NCBI RefSeq assembly: GCF_000003855.2
Contig: NW_003101678.1
Span: 1,226,900-1,290,899, forward strand
Direction: 5' to 3'
Length of the DNA stretch: 64,000 bases
DNA from: Blastomyces gilchristii SLH14081
Taxonomy: Eukaryota > Ascomycota > Eurotiomycetes > Onygenales > Ajellomycetaceae
Under the pieces are notes generated by a model. It was not told where the DNA came from and did not search any database. It saw nothing but the letters and a program-made list of their open reading frames with translations. Position numbers and translations under genes: made by a program. This document shows, piece after piece, positions 24,369 to 35,081 of the stretch. Within the stretch, counting starts at the first letter, position 1; every line of letters starts with the position of its first letter.

Positions 24369-26898
24369 AAGATTGAACAGTTAATCAACTTTAAGAATTC
24401 AGATACTGATTTCTTTATTATCTTATCTTTATCTCAATTATCTGCAGTTCTTCTGAAACAGCTTCTGATAGATGAGTAATATTGTCAACTTGATTATATC
24501 AGTGAAAATAGTATATTAAAAATGATCAGAGACTCATGATTTAATATTATCATTATCAGCTTGAAAAAAAATTATCATTCTATATTACATGTCTTAAGGC
24601 TAAACAGAAATGTGCTTTCTACAAGAATTTCACATCATATCATGTCACTCACAAGGCCTTGAAGGTCTGAATGAATATATTTGATAGTGATGAGACTCTT
24701 GAGACTGAAAATGATATATCATCTTACGCTAATAAGAAGCTTGCAATAGTAATAACTGATAATGTCACTTATATAAGGTGAATATTTCTATTGAAATGCA
24801 AGAATGAGATATTGAGATATCTATGAATCTTCAATCAATTTATCAAGAATCTGCTGAAATGTGACATTGTGATCATTCACTCAGACTGTGAAGAATTGAA
24901 TTTGAATGCAGTCACAGCATATATACTCAGTGAAGAAATAAAGTGAGAGTCAATTTCTCTTCATACTTCACAGCAAGATGAAGTATCTGAACAATTAATC
25001 AGTTTAATTATTGAGAAGTTCTGATCACTATTAATAGATTTCTCTGCTTCTGAAAAAATATGAAATGAGACAGTTATTACAGTCACAGAGCTGCTTAATC
25101 TTATGCCAATCTCTACAATATTGTATGAGAGCTCTGAAAACACAAAGTCAATTACATTATATAAGATCTGGCTTGAAGCTCTATCTTCTGCACGCGGCAT
25201 TTACTGATGAGGTTGCAAAGCATTCTTGAAGATTGTCTTCAAGCCCATCAATAAGATGACGTCCTGTTTCAAAGAGTTGATTTTTGTGAGATATGATGAT
25301 TTTATCAATTATAGATTGATGAATCTCTTCAATGAGTGTTTATACATATCAAAAGACATCATCTTTCAGAAGAATCTTCATCTTATCAATTCATCAATAC
25401 TGACTACTTCACACAACTCAAAGGTTCTACTCAATGCGGCCTGTAAAGCGGCTGCAGCGATTTCTTCAGTGATATCAGACCTACTTACTGCAATAATTTC
25501 TGCAATGATTTCTGCAATGATTTCTGCAATAATTTCTTCAGTGATTTCTGATTCATCAATTGATGATCTGTTCATTGATGAGAAAATTGAACCTGAGTGT
25601 TCATTATTTCTCATACTCACTAATAATTGATGAATTGACTACGATATATCTGTGAGAATATGTACCTTTTTAGTGCAGAATACACTGAACTCTCTGAAAC
25701 TCACAGTTGAATCTAATAATTCTTTAATATTTACAAGAAATATCACTACAGTGAGAGAAGCTTCAGTGAGAGACAGTCTTGAAGATCTACTTATCAATCT
25801 CAAGATCACTGTAATTCTGATCTCAAAAAACCTCACATGCGCTAAAGCTTTCATGAAATGAAAGTATTATTACAAGACCTGCATTAAAGAGGTCAACTGT
25901 TGAAAACAGATAGAGGTCTGTCAACTGATAGAGAGAATATTATAAATGAGTGTTCTTCATGATCAATGAGTATTTAATAAAAAGTTCAATAATATAAGTG
26001 AGATTATCTGCTATAAGACCTGGTGAGTTGTCTGCAGAAACCATTAACAGAAGAGAGTTAATTACTCAAGAATCTTTGCATCTGTTGTCTCTGCATTTCT
26101 CTCACAAGCTCTTATGATGATCTCAGTATCATGAGGATGATATATTCTGCAGATTGATATGATGATCACTTTTTTAAACACTCAACTGCCTGCTGATGAA
26201 CAGATATATATGAATCAATTCACAGAATTCTGTGAAGATCATAATGATCTTGTGTGTGAGTTGATGCAGAGACTCTACAGTCTTAAGCAAGCAGCACTCT
26301 TATGATATGAGAAGCTGTGAAAGATGCTATTACACTCAGACTTTCATATCAGTCTCTATGATACTGAACTATTTATTCATAATGAAAGATAGATCTATAT
26401 AATTATCTACATCAATAATGTCTGTCTCTACAGCCTGAAAATTAATGATCTGAACTGGGTCAAAGCTGAAATCACTGCTAATTACAAGATCAAGAATGTA
26501 GAGAATTTCAACTGCTATCTAGAAATGAAGATTGATAGAGATTCAACTTCATTAATATTGTTTCAACTTCTCTTTGTAAGAAATCTTCTGAAGAAGTTCT
26601 TAATAAATGACTGTTATTCTACATTCACTTCTATGAAGAAGAATATTGGTTTCATAAATAATAATGAGAAACTGATTGTATACACAGCAGAATTTATCCT
26701 ACAGTTCTATCAATTCAGTATCAGATTTCTGCAATATCTAGCATTCAATACACATTCTGATATGAGCTTTGTCACAGAATTCCTTGAACAATTCAGCTCT
26801 CAGCCTATATCAAAGAACTGAGCTGTATACAAGTGTACACTCTGATATCTACAGAGTTTAATCAATGAAGATATAATCTATTACAGAGATGCTGAAAT
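24369..26898 (+). pseudogene. copia integrase and reverse transcriptase
   Basis: The integrase core is visible as AIVITDNVTYIRWIF and, further on, IIHSDCEELN, corresponding to the first Asp and the D...E pair of copia integrases. The segment NYRLMNLFNECLYISKDIIF matches the C-terminal integrase region before the linker. RT follows: QIDMMITFLNTQLP, LMQRLYSLKQAALLW (LYGLKQAP type with Gly changed to Ser), and IIIYINNVCLYS, where the YVDD-type catalytic box has become Asn-Asn. Trp positions are TGA. MITE 2 interrupts at 26898 just before RNase H. Confidence 0.85.
25489..25548 (+). repeat. 12-bp in-frame minisatellite in the copia linker
   Basis: Five units of TGCAATGATTTC or TGCAATAATTTC in a row, coding for repeated Ile-Ser-Ala-Met/Ile in the polyprotein frame between integrase and RT. 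The 12-bp unit keeps the frame. It lies next to further Ile-Ser-Ser-Val-like codons. Confidence 0.85.
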
Positions 26899-27404
26899 TA
26901 AACTGATCACTGAAATCATGAATTTCACATTTGATTTCATTTGATCTGATCTCATACATTTCTTGATGTGAATCCCGCTGGGACTAGTTATTAAAAAAAC
27001 ATGCAAAGTGACTATATATCAGATCTTAAAATGAAATCATGACTTGAAAAAAATGAGAAAGTAGTCTCATTTAATCTCATTTAGTTTCATTCTTGGCATA
27101 AAGTTACTATTTTTAGACATTTTAAGGTTTTTTTTAGACTATTTTTAATTTTTTAAAAAGTAACACTTTTTAATAATGCTCAAATGAGATTTAAAGTCAT
27201 TTAAAGTAATAAAAATAATTTAAATTGAGAAGTGAAAATCATGATCTCATTTGAAAAATATGATAAGAGTAGACAGTAAGTCTCACTGAGACAGTATAAG
27301 ACTACTATCTAATGTTAAAACCGTGTAATAAGATCAGTCGAATTGGTAATGAAACTATCAAAAAATCTGGTTCTGGTCTCAGACACGGTTACACGGTCAG
27401 TCTA
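26899..27404 (+). mobile_element. hAT-type MITE, copy 2 (506 bp)
   Basis: Same length as copies 1 and 3. Its left end is mutated to TAAACTGATCACTG while the right end keeps CGGTCAGTCTA. The 8-bp TSD GCTGAAAT is perfect (26891-26898 and 27405-27412). It sits between RT and RNase H of the copia element. Confidence 0.88.
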
Positions 27405-27412
27405 GCTGAAAT

Positions 27413-27838
27413 TTAACCTGTAGTATATACAGATGCTGATTGAGCTGATAGAGGTTCAGAATCTTGTTCAATCACCAGTTATATTATCTATATAACAGAT
27501 GACTCTGTTGCATGACGAAGCTGCTGATAAACAGAGATCTTCAAGTCATCAAGAGAGACTGAATATATTGCATTCTCTGAGACTGTATATAAGCTGGTCT
27601 ATCTCTGTGAGCTTCTAGAAGACACTGAATTCATCTTATTCTATCTTAACAATCTGAATGCTGATGATCATCTCATTCTCATCACAGTTAATAATCTTAC
27701 TTATACAATTTATACTGATAATAAGTCTGTCATAGAGCTATTCTCTTCTGAAGCAATTTCACACTACTTGAAGTATATAGAGATCTGTTTTCACATTCTT
27801 CAGAATCTTATTCACAAGAATAAGATATCTATCTGATA
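27413..27838 (+). pseudogene. copia RNase H
   Basis: Encodes, with TGA as former Trp, the copia RNase H motifs TDADWAD, then TEYIAFSETVYKLVYL, DNKSVIELFSSEA and HYLKYIEICFHIL (the HIDIRYHF-type region). This domain removes the RNA strand during reverse transcription. It is cut by MITE 3 near the C-terminus. Confidence 0.82.
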
Positions 27839-28344
27839 TAGATTGGCCGTCGGGACCATGAATTTCACGTTTAGTCCCATTTGGTCTGGTCTCATACATT
27901 TCTTGGCGTGAATCCCGCTGGGATTAATCATTAAACAAACATGCAAAGTGACTATATATCAGATCTCAAAATGAAACCATGACTTGAAAAAAATGAGAAA
28001 GTGGTCCCATTTGGTCCCATTTAGTCTCATTCTTGGCATAAAGTTACTATTTTTAGACATTTTAAGGTTTCTTTTAGACTATTTTTAATTTTTTAAAAAG
28101 TAACGCTTTTTGGTAACACTCAAATGAGATTTAAAGTCATTTAAAGCAATAAAAATAATTTAAATTGAGAAGTGGAAATCATGGTTTCATTTGGAAAATG
28201 TGACAAGAGTAGACAGTAAGTCCCACTGGGACAGTATGAGACTACTATCTAATGTTAGAACCGTGTAATGGGATCTGTCAAATTGACAATAAGACTATCA
28301 AAAATTCTGATCCTGGTTTCAGACACGGTCACACGGTCAGTCTA
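27839..28344 (+). mobile_element. hAT-type MITE, copy 3 (506 bp), best preserved
   Basis: Starts TAGATTGGCCGTCGGGACC and ends GGTCACACGGTCAGTCTA. The 8-bp TSD ATCTGATA is perfect (27831-27838 and 28345-28352). It keeps many CC, GG and CG dinucleotides that are lost in copies 1 and 2. No open frame of note. Confidence 0.9.
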
Positions 28345-28352
28345 ATCTGATA

Positions 28353-28587
28353 TATTTCATCTGTCAAGAACACAGTGAATGAGCTTACTAAATCACTTGG
28401 AACAATGAAATATATATGATAAAAGGAGAATATAAAGAAGATAGAGAGATAGAGAGATAAAAAAATAATGTATCTTATAACTGATTTTTCATTACTACAC
28501 ATTTTCCAGTCATTTTTTATATCTGTACTTGATTTGAAGGCGAATTTTGTATATAGCATCATGTATAGTTACTCTGATGAGTGAGGG
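28353..28587 (+). other. copia 3' end and polypurine tract
   Basis: The end of the pol frame and a short 3' noncoding region. The purine-rich GAGTGAGGG directly precedes the 3' LTR at 28588 and is the expected primer for plus-strand synthesis. Confidence 0.65.
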
Positions 28588-29623
28588 TGTCAGGTCATGT
28601 GATCTGGCTTACTAATCCTTTCATCATATAACTTTTCACAAGCTAGTAATGTAATTAATCATCTAACGCTCATTTCCACCTAACACTCGCCTTTGTAAAA
28701 CAATTACAATCAACTTTAAATGTTAATATCTCAATAAATATTCATTATTTTAATTTTTTAATTTGTAATCTATAAATATCAAGACTTATAGTATAATATA
28801 ATTTAAAATTATTATAATATAGTTAAAATTGATTAAAGTATAGATTTAATTAGAAAGTAAAATACAGTATAATAAAATATATAATATTTTATTATAAATT
28901 AAGAAATATGTATTATATATTATTGAAAATAATAATTCTTATATAAATATATTATAATTTAATAAATATTAAATTATTTTATATAAGAATTCTATATTTT
29001 AATTTTTAAGAATTTTTTTATTTTTTTATTATAATTTTTTTTATAAATTACAAGTAAAATATTGAAAACTCTTGGAATTTTAAATTTTGAAAAATAATTT
29101 ATTAAATATAAATATATTTAAATAATTTAATATAATAATTTATTTAAATTACAATTTTAAAGTATAAATAATACACAGTTATTACAAAAATAGTATTTTA
29201 AAATATAAGATTTTATATAAAAATTTAAATAAATCAATAATAAATAAGAATTTCAAGATAAAATTTTACATTGTATTAAAAATATATATAATCTATAAAA
29301 TATTTAATTTTTATATGAAAATAATTTATATTTATAAATATATTTATAAATATAGACTGTGTATTTTATTTTAAAATAGTATTTTAAAAAGCTTAATAAA
29401 TTAATAATTATATGTTATTTTCTCATAGAAATTTAATATAATATAATATATATCTATGAATTATTGTTCTGTTTTTTAGAATAGTTTTAAATAAATATTC
29501 ATTGAGATATGAATATTTGAAGTTGATTGTAATTGATTTACAAAGGCGAGCGTTAGGTGGAAATGAGCGTTAGATGATTGATTACATTAATCTTTCAATC
29601 ACACAAGCTTTACACCTTTTATA
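28588..29623 (+). repeat. copia 3' LTR, interrupted by a 939-bp MITE
   Basis: The LTR parts are 28588-28648 and 29590-29623. It matches the 5' LTR with C-to-T changes only (for example CACGTG to CATGTG, CTTTCACA to CTTTTATA). The MITE entered at a TA that is CA in the 5' LTR. AGAAG follows at 29624-29628. Confidence 0.85.
28649..29587 (+). mobile_element. TA-flanked long-TIR MITE, copy A (939 bp)
   Basis: Ends ATGTAATTAATCATCTAACG and its near-perfect inverted copy CGTTAGATGATTGATTACAT. Inverted similarity extends for about 100 bp. The TSD is the dinucleotide TA, as for Tc1/mariner-pogo elements. Only about 50 bp at each end is GC-containing; the roughly 740-bp core is almost pure A+T with no reading frame. 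It is related to copy B in opposite orientation. Confidence 0.85.
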
Positions 29624-29811
29624 AGAAGAACATCAAAACTGATAATTCATCTGCACTGAGTTTCTGCTTATATGAATATTCATAACAATGAATTGGCTGA
29701 TTCAGTGGTAAAAAAGAGTTCAGAATTAAGCAGATTTAATCAAAAAACAGTGTTCTGATCTTTTATAAAGAGAAAGATAAAAGAATCTTGTTTAAACAAG
29801 TGAAATGAAAG
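29624..29811 (+). pseudogene. LINE L0 ORF2 fragment, right part
   Basis: Resumes the RNase H to C-terminal part of LINE L0 after the copia insertion: the HWVSAY-type segment (TGA at Trp), NNELADSV and FIKRKIKESCL. It ends at TGAAATGAAAG, where the 5' end of LINE L4 starts. Confidence 0.82.
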
Positions 29812-30259
29812 TGAACCACTTCACTATGAACTCACTCAATTGTTTGAATAAGACCCGCTGATAGATCCATCGAAAAGCTCTCAATTATACAAGTATTTTG
29901 AGCCCATCACCAACTGCATACCTCATGTAGTGGTGGAGTTATCCAGCCAAACATGAACCAGACATCGTTCAAAACTCCTGTGTGGGATTATCCCCTGTTC
30001 ACCCCCACCACACCACAACCCCGAGTCAAATTGCCATACAAATTGTAAGATGAAGAGACCTAGCCATATGCATCAATCTTCTTGATTTTGAAAGATCTCT
30101 GATCTGTAATTGTGAAGATATCTGAGAAGCAATCTTCATGAAAACCCTGTCTATCTTTGATGTTTCAAAACATCAACGCCAAGTCTCACTCACATATCAC
30201 TCTTCTCAATCTGGCCCACCTCCGGCAGAAAGATACAAAAAGATACCTCAGTAATAGTA

Positions 30260-32583
30260 ACGTGACTCATCACTCAATGAACTCATCTACTCAACAAACT
30301 TCAAAAAGCACTCTATAGAGCTGTTAATTTTCAACCATAGTACAACAATGCAATAAGATATTAATATTATTTATTAAAGATTAAAACTATATGCAGAATA
30401 CATTATATAAATATATATGATTAATTCAGAGATCAGTTGCTTGGTCTAATAATTCACCTGAAATATGAAACTCATAGTTTTGAAATGATTGAATCAGATT
30501 GCAGTGTAGAAGATGTCAGAGAAGAAATATCATTTGATTTCATCAGAAGAGTCTGTGTATAGTACTTATTACTACTTTCAGAAGATTGTATAGAGCTTCT
30601 ACAATGTTTTAAGCTTACTGTTAATCTTTTTATAGGCCTTTTTAAGATCTCTGTGAATGTCTGCTTTACTAACTGTGCTTTATAAAATTTAACAGCATAT
30701 TCTTTCTTCTCTTTTTACAGTTGAAGCTTTCATTCATCTCACTGTTACTTCTCTATAAGACATTTAGCTGCAGCTGCAGCTTTAATCTTCTTACAATATT
30801 AAGCAGCTTCTAATCATTACTTCTCACATTGTTTCTTTCACTTCATGAGCTCTATCTGCTTTTACTCATGAAGAATCACTCATTGAAGCTTCATATTCTT
30901 CTTATATATCTGATCATTGATTTTTGTAGCTTCATTAGCATCTGCTTACTCTCTCACAGTCTGCATCTTGATAAGAGAAAAGAATTGAATAAGTGAGAGA
31001 TTTGATGAATTAAGTAATCTCATACATTTACTCTGTTTATATCATTTCCTCTTATCATTTAGAGCAGTCTGAAGATTTCTATTCTCTATTAAGAGAATCT
31101 CTCTGTTCAGAGCAATATTCTTCTCAGTATGAAGAATTTTTTTAATATCAACTGAAAGTCAGTAATGATGTTGATTTGCCTGCTTTATCAGACCTTGTAA
31201 AGCTTATATAGATATAGATGTACACTGCTGAAGCAGTTCTGAGAGTGTAAGTGAATATGATTGAATCTTTTTAAGAATGCAGATAGAATCTATAGAATGT
31301 ATATTAGTGATTATAAAGATAGATTTGATATTTTCTACAGTTGTAGAGATTTCTCATACAGTATAAAATAATTATTAAAAATCTCACTTTGTGATCTGAA
31401 TAAAGCTATAGTTAGAATATGTATAGAAATCTAGTTGATCTGAATATATCTTTGCAAGTGAGTCAAATATTTCAACATCTAGTAGCTGTAAATGATGTGT
31501 AGAGTGAGAAGAAAAAATAGTAAGTAAAATTCAATTCTGATTTATGTAATCAATGAATGTCATATTTATATAAGATGAATAATCATCTAATATAAGCAGA
31601 TGATAATGATTTCTTGCTTTTTACTTTGTATGAGAATTAAACACCTATTTCAGCCAGATTAATTTATATTTATTATTACTTTATTCATTTTCTGAAGCAG
31701 TAAAGTATGTCTGATTCTTTTTAGAATTAAAATCTTCAAGTCATATATCTTGCATATCTCTTGATTCTCTGTGATAAATAAGTGCAGATGAAATTGTAGT
31801 TTCATCTGTATAAATATCAGTAAGTAGAGAAATGAATTCTCTACTGTTATTCTGCACTGCTTTAATTGTATACTTTTATTTAAGAGCTTCTATAGAAATG
31901 ATTCACTTGAGAGTATAAAGAAGATCAAGAAGAAAGCCTTTTTCATCAAAATTGTAGATATTCTGAGATAGAATATTATACTACTTGATCTTCTCCTGCA
32001 ACTATTCAATAAAAGTTAGTAAAAAGCTCATAAAATTGTATATGAAAAGAAGTAAAAAAACTGCAATTATAAGAATAAAGAATTATTTAAAATAGTAGCT
32101 ATTATCTGTCTGTTTTCTCTTTTAATTCAGAGTATGAAGATAGATACTCTTAATCTTTGTTTTATACTGCTTATAAAAGTGAGACACTCAGTTAATTTCT
32201 ACTTATATCTTAATGATCTCAAATACAAAATTGCACAGTATTTAAGATATCACAGAGAAGTCACAATTGAATAACTGATTAATATGAAATAGAAGATATT
32301 GTTCTTCAGTATTTATAAGATTCTGATAGTAAGTTAATGTTATCTCTGTTCTGAAGATCTGTTAACCTTTGAATTACTGTATTAAGATAATATAATTGAT
32401 TCTGAATTCCTTTGCAACTGCAGCATATTTAGGAATCAATTATTGATTCAATTGAGTGATTGCTTGCTTCATAATCGCTTTGTTGAGTGATATGATAAGT
32501 GGTTGAAGTTGAAGAGTTGCAGAGATTCATGGAAAAAATAGCAGTTCATTGAGTGAATGAGTTTGTTGAGTGGTGAGTCACGT
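30260..32583 (-). mobile_element. Fot1/pogo (Tc1/mariner superfamily) DNA transposon, full-length, inactivated
   Basis: 2324 bp with inverted ends ACGTGACTCATCACTCAA and (right end, reversed) ACGTGACTCACCACTCAA, flanked by TA on both sides (30258-30259 and 32584-32585). It lies in the 5'UTR of LINE L4; removing it and MITE B restores the sequence seen in other copies. It carries a recognisable transposase on the minus strand. Confidence 0.9.
30700..32472 (-). pseudogene. pogo/Fot1-type transposase, stop-ridden
   Basis: Read from an ATG at 32472. The N-terminus has the helix-turn-helix/CENP-B-like start (KQAITQLNQ, IPKYAAVAKEFRI). The DDE_1 catalytic Asp residues are all recognisable: IYNFDEKGF (near 31942), LLILDDYSS (near 31586) and LQLLDVEIF (near 31477). 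Spacing is about 118 and 36 residues, fitting the Fot1/pogo group. TAA, TAG and TGA codons are scattered through it. The 3' boundary is approximate. Confidence 0.85.
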
Positions 32584-32592
32584 TATCAAGTA

Positions 32593-33532
32593 ACGTAATC
32601 AATCACTCAACACCTGTCTACACTCAACACCCGCCTCTGTAATTCTATTTCAATCAACTTCAAATATTAATATCTCAATGAATATTCATCAAAAACTATT
32701 CTAAAAAATGAATATAGTAATTTGCAGATATATATTATATTATATTAAATTTTTATAAAAAAATAATATATAATTATTAATTTATTAAACTTTTTAAAAG
32801 ACTATTTTAAAATAAAATACAGAGTATATATTTATAAATATATTAATAAATATTGATTATTTTTATATAAAATTTAAATATAGTATAGAGTATATATATT
32901 TCTAATACTATACAAAATTTTATTTTAAAATTCTTATTTATTATTGATTTATTTAGAATTTTATATAAATTTTTATTTTTTAAATACTACTTTTGTAATA
33001 ACTATGTATTATTTATATTTTAAAACTGTAATTTAAATAAATTAATTATACTAAAGAGCTTAAATATATTTATATTTAATAAATTATTTTTAAAAATTTA
33101 AAATTTCAAGAATTTGTAATATTTTACTTGTAATTTATATAAAAATAAAAATTAAAAAATTAAAAAAATTCTTAAAAATTAAAATATATAATTTTTATAT
33201 AAAATAATATAATATCTATTAAATTATAATATATTTATATAATATTTATAAATTTTAATAATATATAATATTTATTTCTTAATTTATAATTGAATATTGT
33301 ATATTTTATTTGATTGTATTTTATTTTATAATTAAATCTATATTTTAATCAATTTTAATTATATTATAATAATTTTGAATTATATTATAATATAAATCTT
33401 GATATTTATAAATTACAAATTAAAAAGTTAAAATAATGAATATTCATTGAGATATTAACATTTGAAGTTGATTGAAATAGAATTACAGAGGCGGGCGTTG
33501 AGTGTAGACAGGCGTTGAGTGGTTGATTACGT
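32593..33532 (-). mobile_element. TA-flanked long-TIR MITE, copy B (940 bp)
   Basis: Inverted ends ACGTAATCAATCACTCAAC and matching GTTGAGTGGTTGATTACGT, with TA on both sides (32591-32592, 33533-33534). The AT-only interior matches the reverse complement of copy A over its length. It inserted only 7 bp from the pogo element. No coding potential; probably moved by a pogo/mariner-type transposase, which is an inference. Confidence 0.85.
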
Positions 33533-33534
33533 TA

Positions 33535-34373
33535 CATAATCAACAGACACATTTAAAAGTGCAATCTCTGTGTCTGTCTCTGATGTATCAAGACATCAAC
33601 GCTAAGTCTCACTCGTGTATCACCTTATTCAACCTGGCCTATCTTCAGCAGAAAGATACAAAAAGATACCTCATCAACAGTATTCAATACATATTCAGTA
33701 AATAATGACAATTATAAAATCAGTATATCTTAAGATCTGACTGAGTCTTTAATCTCTGTACAGTGAGATATATTAAATCTAGTTTTAATATCTTAATATT
33801 CAATAGATTCTGCAAGAGACTGAGAACAGCAACACTAGATTTCTATTAAATTTAAGAATTAACTTTATATTGATATAATTATTGACAAAGTCTTCTATTT
33901 TAAGATATAAATAATAAGTTCCTTTATATCTCACTGACAATATTTATATTATTATATAGAAACAGATTTATATTCTCTTTAATATCAAGACTCTGAAGAG
34001 AGAAAGTCTTGATAGAAAGTAAATAGTAGTGTATATCTTAGCAGTTTCTATCTCATTCTTCTATAGCAGTTAATGCAAAAAAAAAAAAGATCTTATAATT
34101 AGTTTTTTACTTCTCTTGAAAAAGTACGATATTTTTCTCTGAGTTTTATACATTATTCTTACAAAGAATTAAAAACAGAGTTATTTTATATCATAATTTC
34201 ACATTCTTTTAAGTAAGAATTACTTTTTCAGTAGCTAAAGAGCTTTTATTAATACTTAATTCTTTTTTACACTCTTTATTAACTGATTTGAGTTGCACAC
34301 TTGTTGTGTGAGAAGAATTGAATAATTTAAAATAAAATTGAATAGTTTTAATCAATTTCTCTGTAAAAAATTG
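33535..34373 (+). promoter_or_regulatory. LINE L4 5'UTR, middle piece
   Basis: Continues the LINE leader after MITE B: the end of the tandem unit (CAGCAGAAAGATACAAAAAG), the AT-rich body, the hairpin around 33970-34023, the poly-A run near 34078 and the segment to CTGTAAAAAATTG, the TSD of SINE S3. No gene seen. Confidence 0.7.
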
Positions 34374-35081
34374 CCTCAATGACTGAATGATTAATGCGGT
34401 CACCTGGTAGCATCTTGACATGAGAAACCAAGGTGTGTGAGTTTGAAACCCGTAGGGAATACATTAAATCCAGAACTCAAGCACCTCAGGTTTCTAATAA
34501 ATACAGAGGTGTATAAATTACTTCAATAAATCACTCTATGTTTCTGAGCTAGAAAGTTATTATTATATGTATCTAATTATTACTTCTTTGTATTTTCTAT
34601 ATTCTTGTTATCTTGATATGATCTCAACACCTGTATTTTCTTCTATATAATCAACACTTAGTCTGTATTTAACATCATGCAAGGACTCATCATAAGCTCC
34701 GCTTGCATATGATTATTATTATTATTCTTCAATTATAGATGTATGCAGTCAGAGACTATGACATCTACCTGAGAATCTTTAGTTCTCAGGGTTTTTCCTA
34801 TATCTATAGAGTTAACTATTATACACTTACTAATTTCAGATATGCAAAATCAGAAAATTCCAGCCCAGAATACAAAAACTGTTTACAAATTGCAGTATTT
34901 CAACACCTTTTGATACTTTGAAATCATTTGAAAATATCATGACAAAGGAAAACAGAACATAGTCTTAAAGATAGACACATTAAATAGATAGATAGAAAAG
35001 AACAGAAAGAAACAAGTACAGTAAAGAGAGACTATAACAAAATAAAATTATTAAAAGATAGTGTATAGCTGTTTTAACAGA

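Larger units (their letters stand above)
409..29623 (+). mobile_element. Ty1/copia LTR retrotransposon, complete but split by at least seven later insertions
   Basis: Cleaned of insertions the element is about 5.7 kb: 95-bp LTR, primer site, gag, protease, integrase, reverse transcriptase, RNase H, purine-rich tract, 3' LTR. Pieces are 409-926, 6645-8335, 16004-16057, 23677-23854, 24369-26898, 27413-27838, 28353-28648 and 29590-29623. The domain order integrase before RT identifies Ty1/copia. It is flanked by AGAAG (404-408 and 29624-29628) within a LINE. The gag-protease frame is continuous when LINE L1 is removed (codon 60 at 926 joins 6645), which confirms the reconstruction. Many TGA, TAA and TAG codons make it inactive. 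Confidence 0.9.

Noticed and set aside
25378..25620. Minus-strand frame rich in EEIIAEIIAE repeats
   Set aside because: Antisense of the 12-bp minisatellite in the copia polyprotein linker.
28700..29500. AT-rich origin of replication or centromere-like sequence
   Set aside because: The stretch lies between inverted ends with a TA duplication and has a second copy at 32593-33532, so it is the core of a transposable element.
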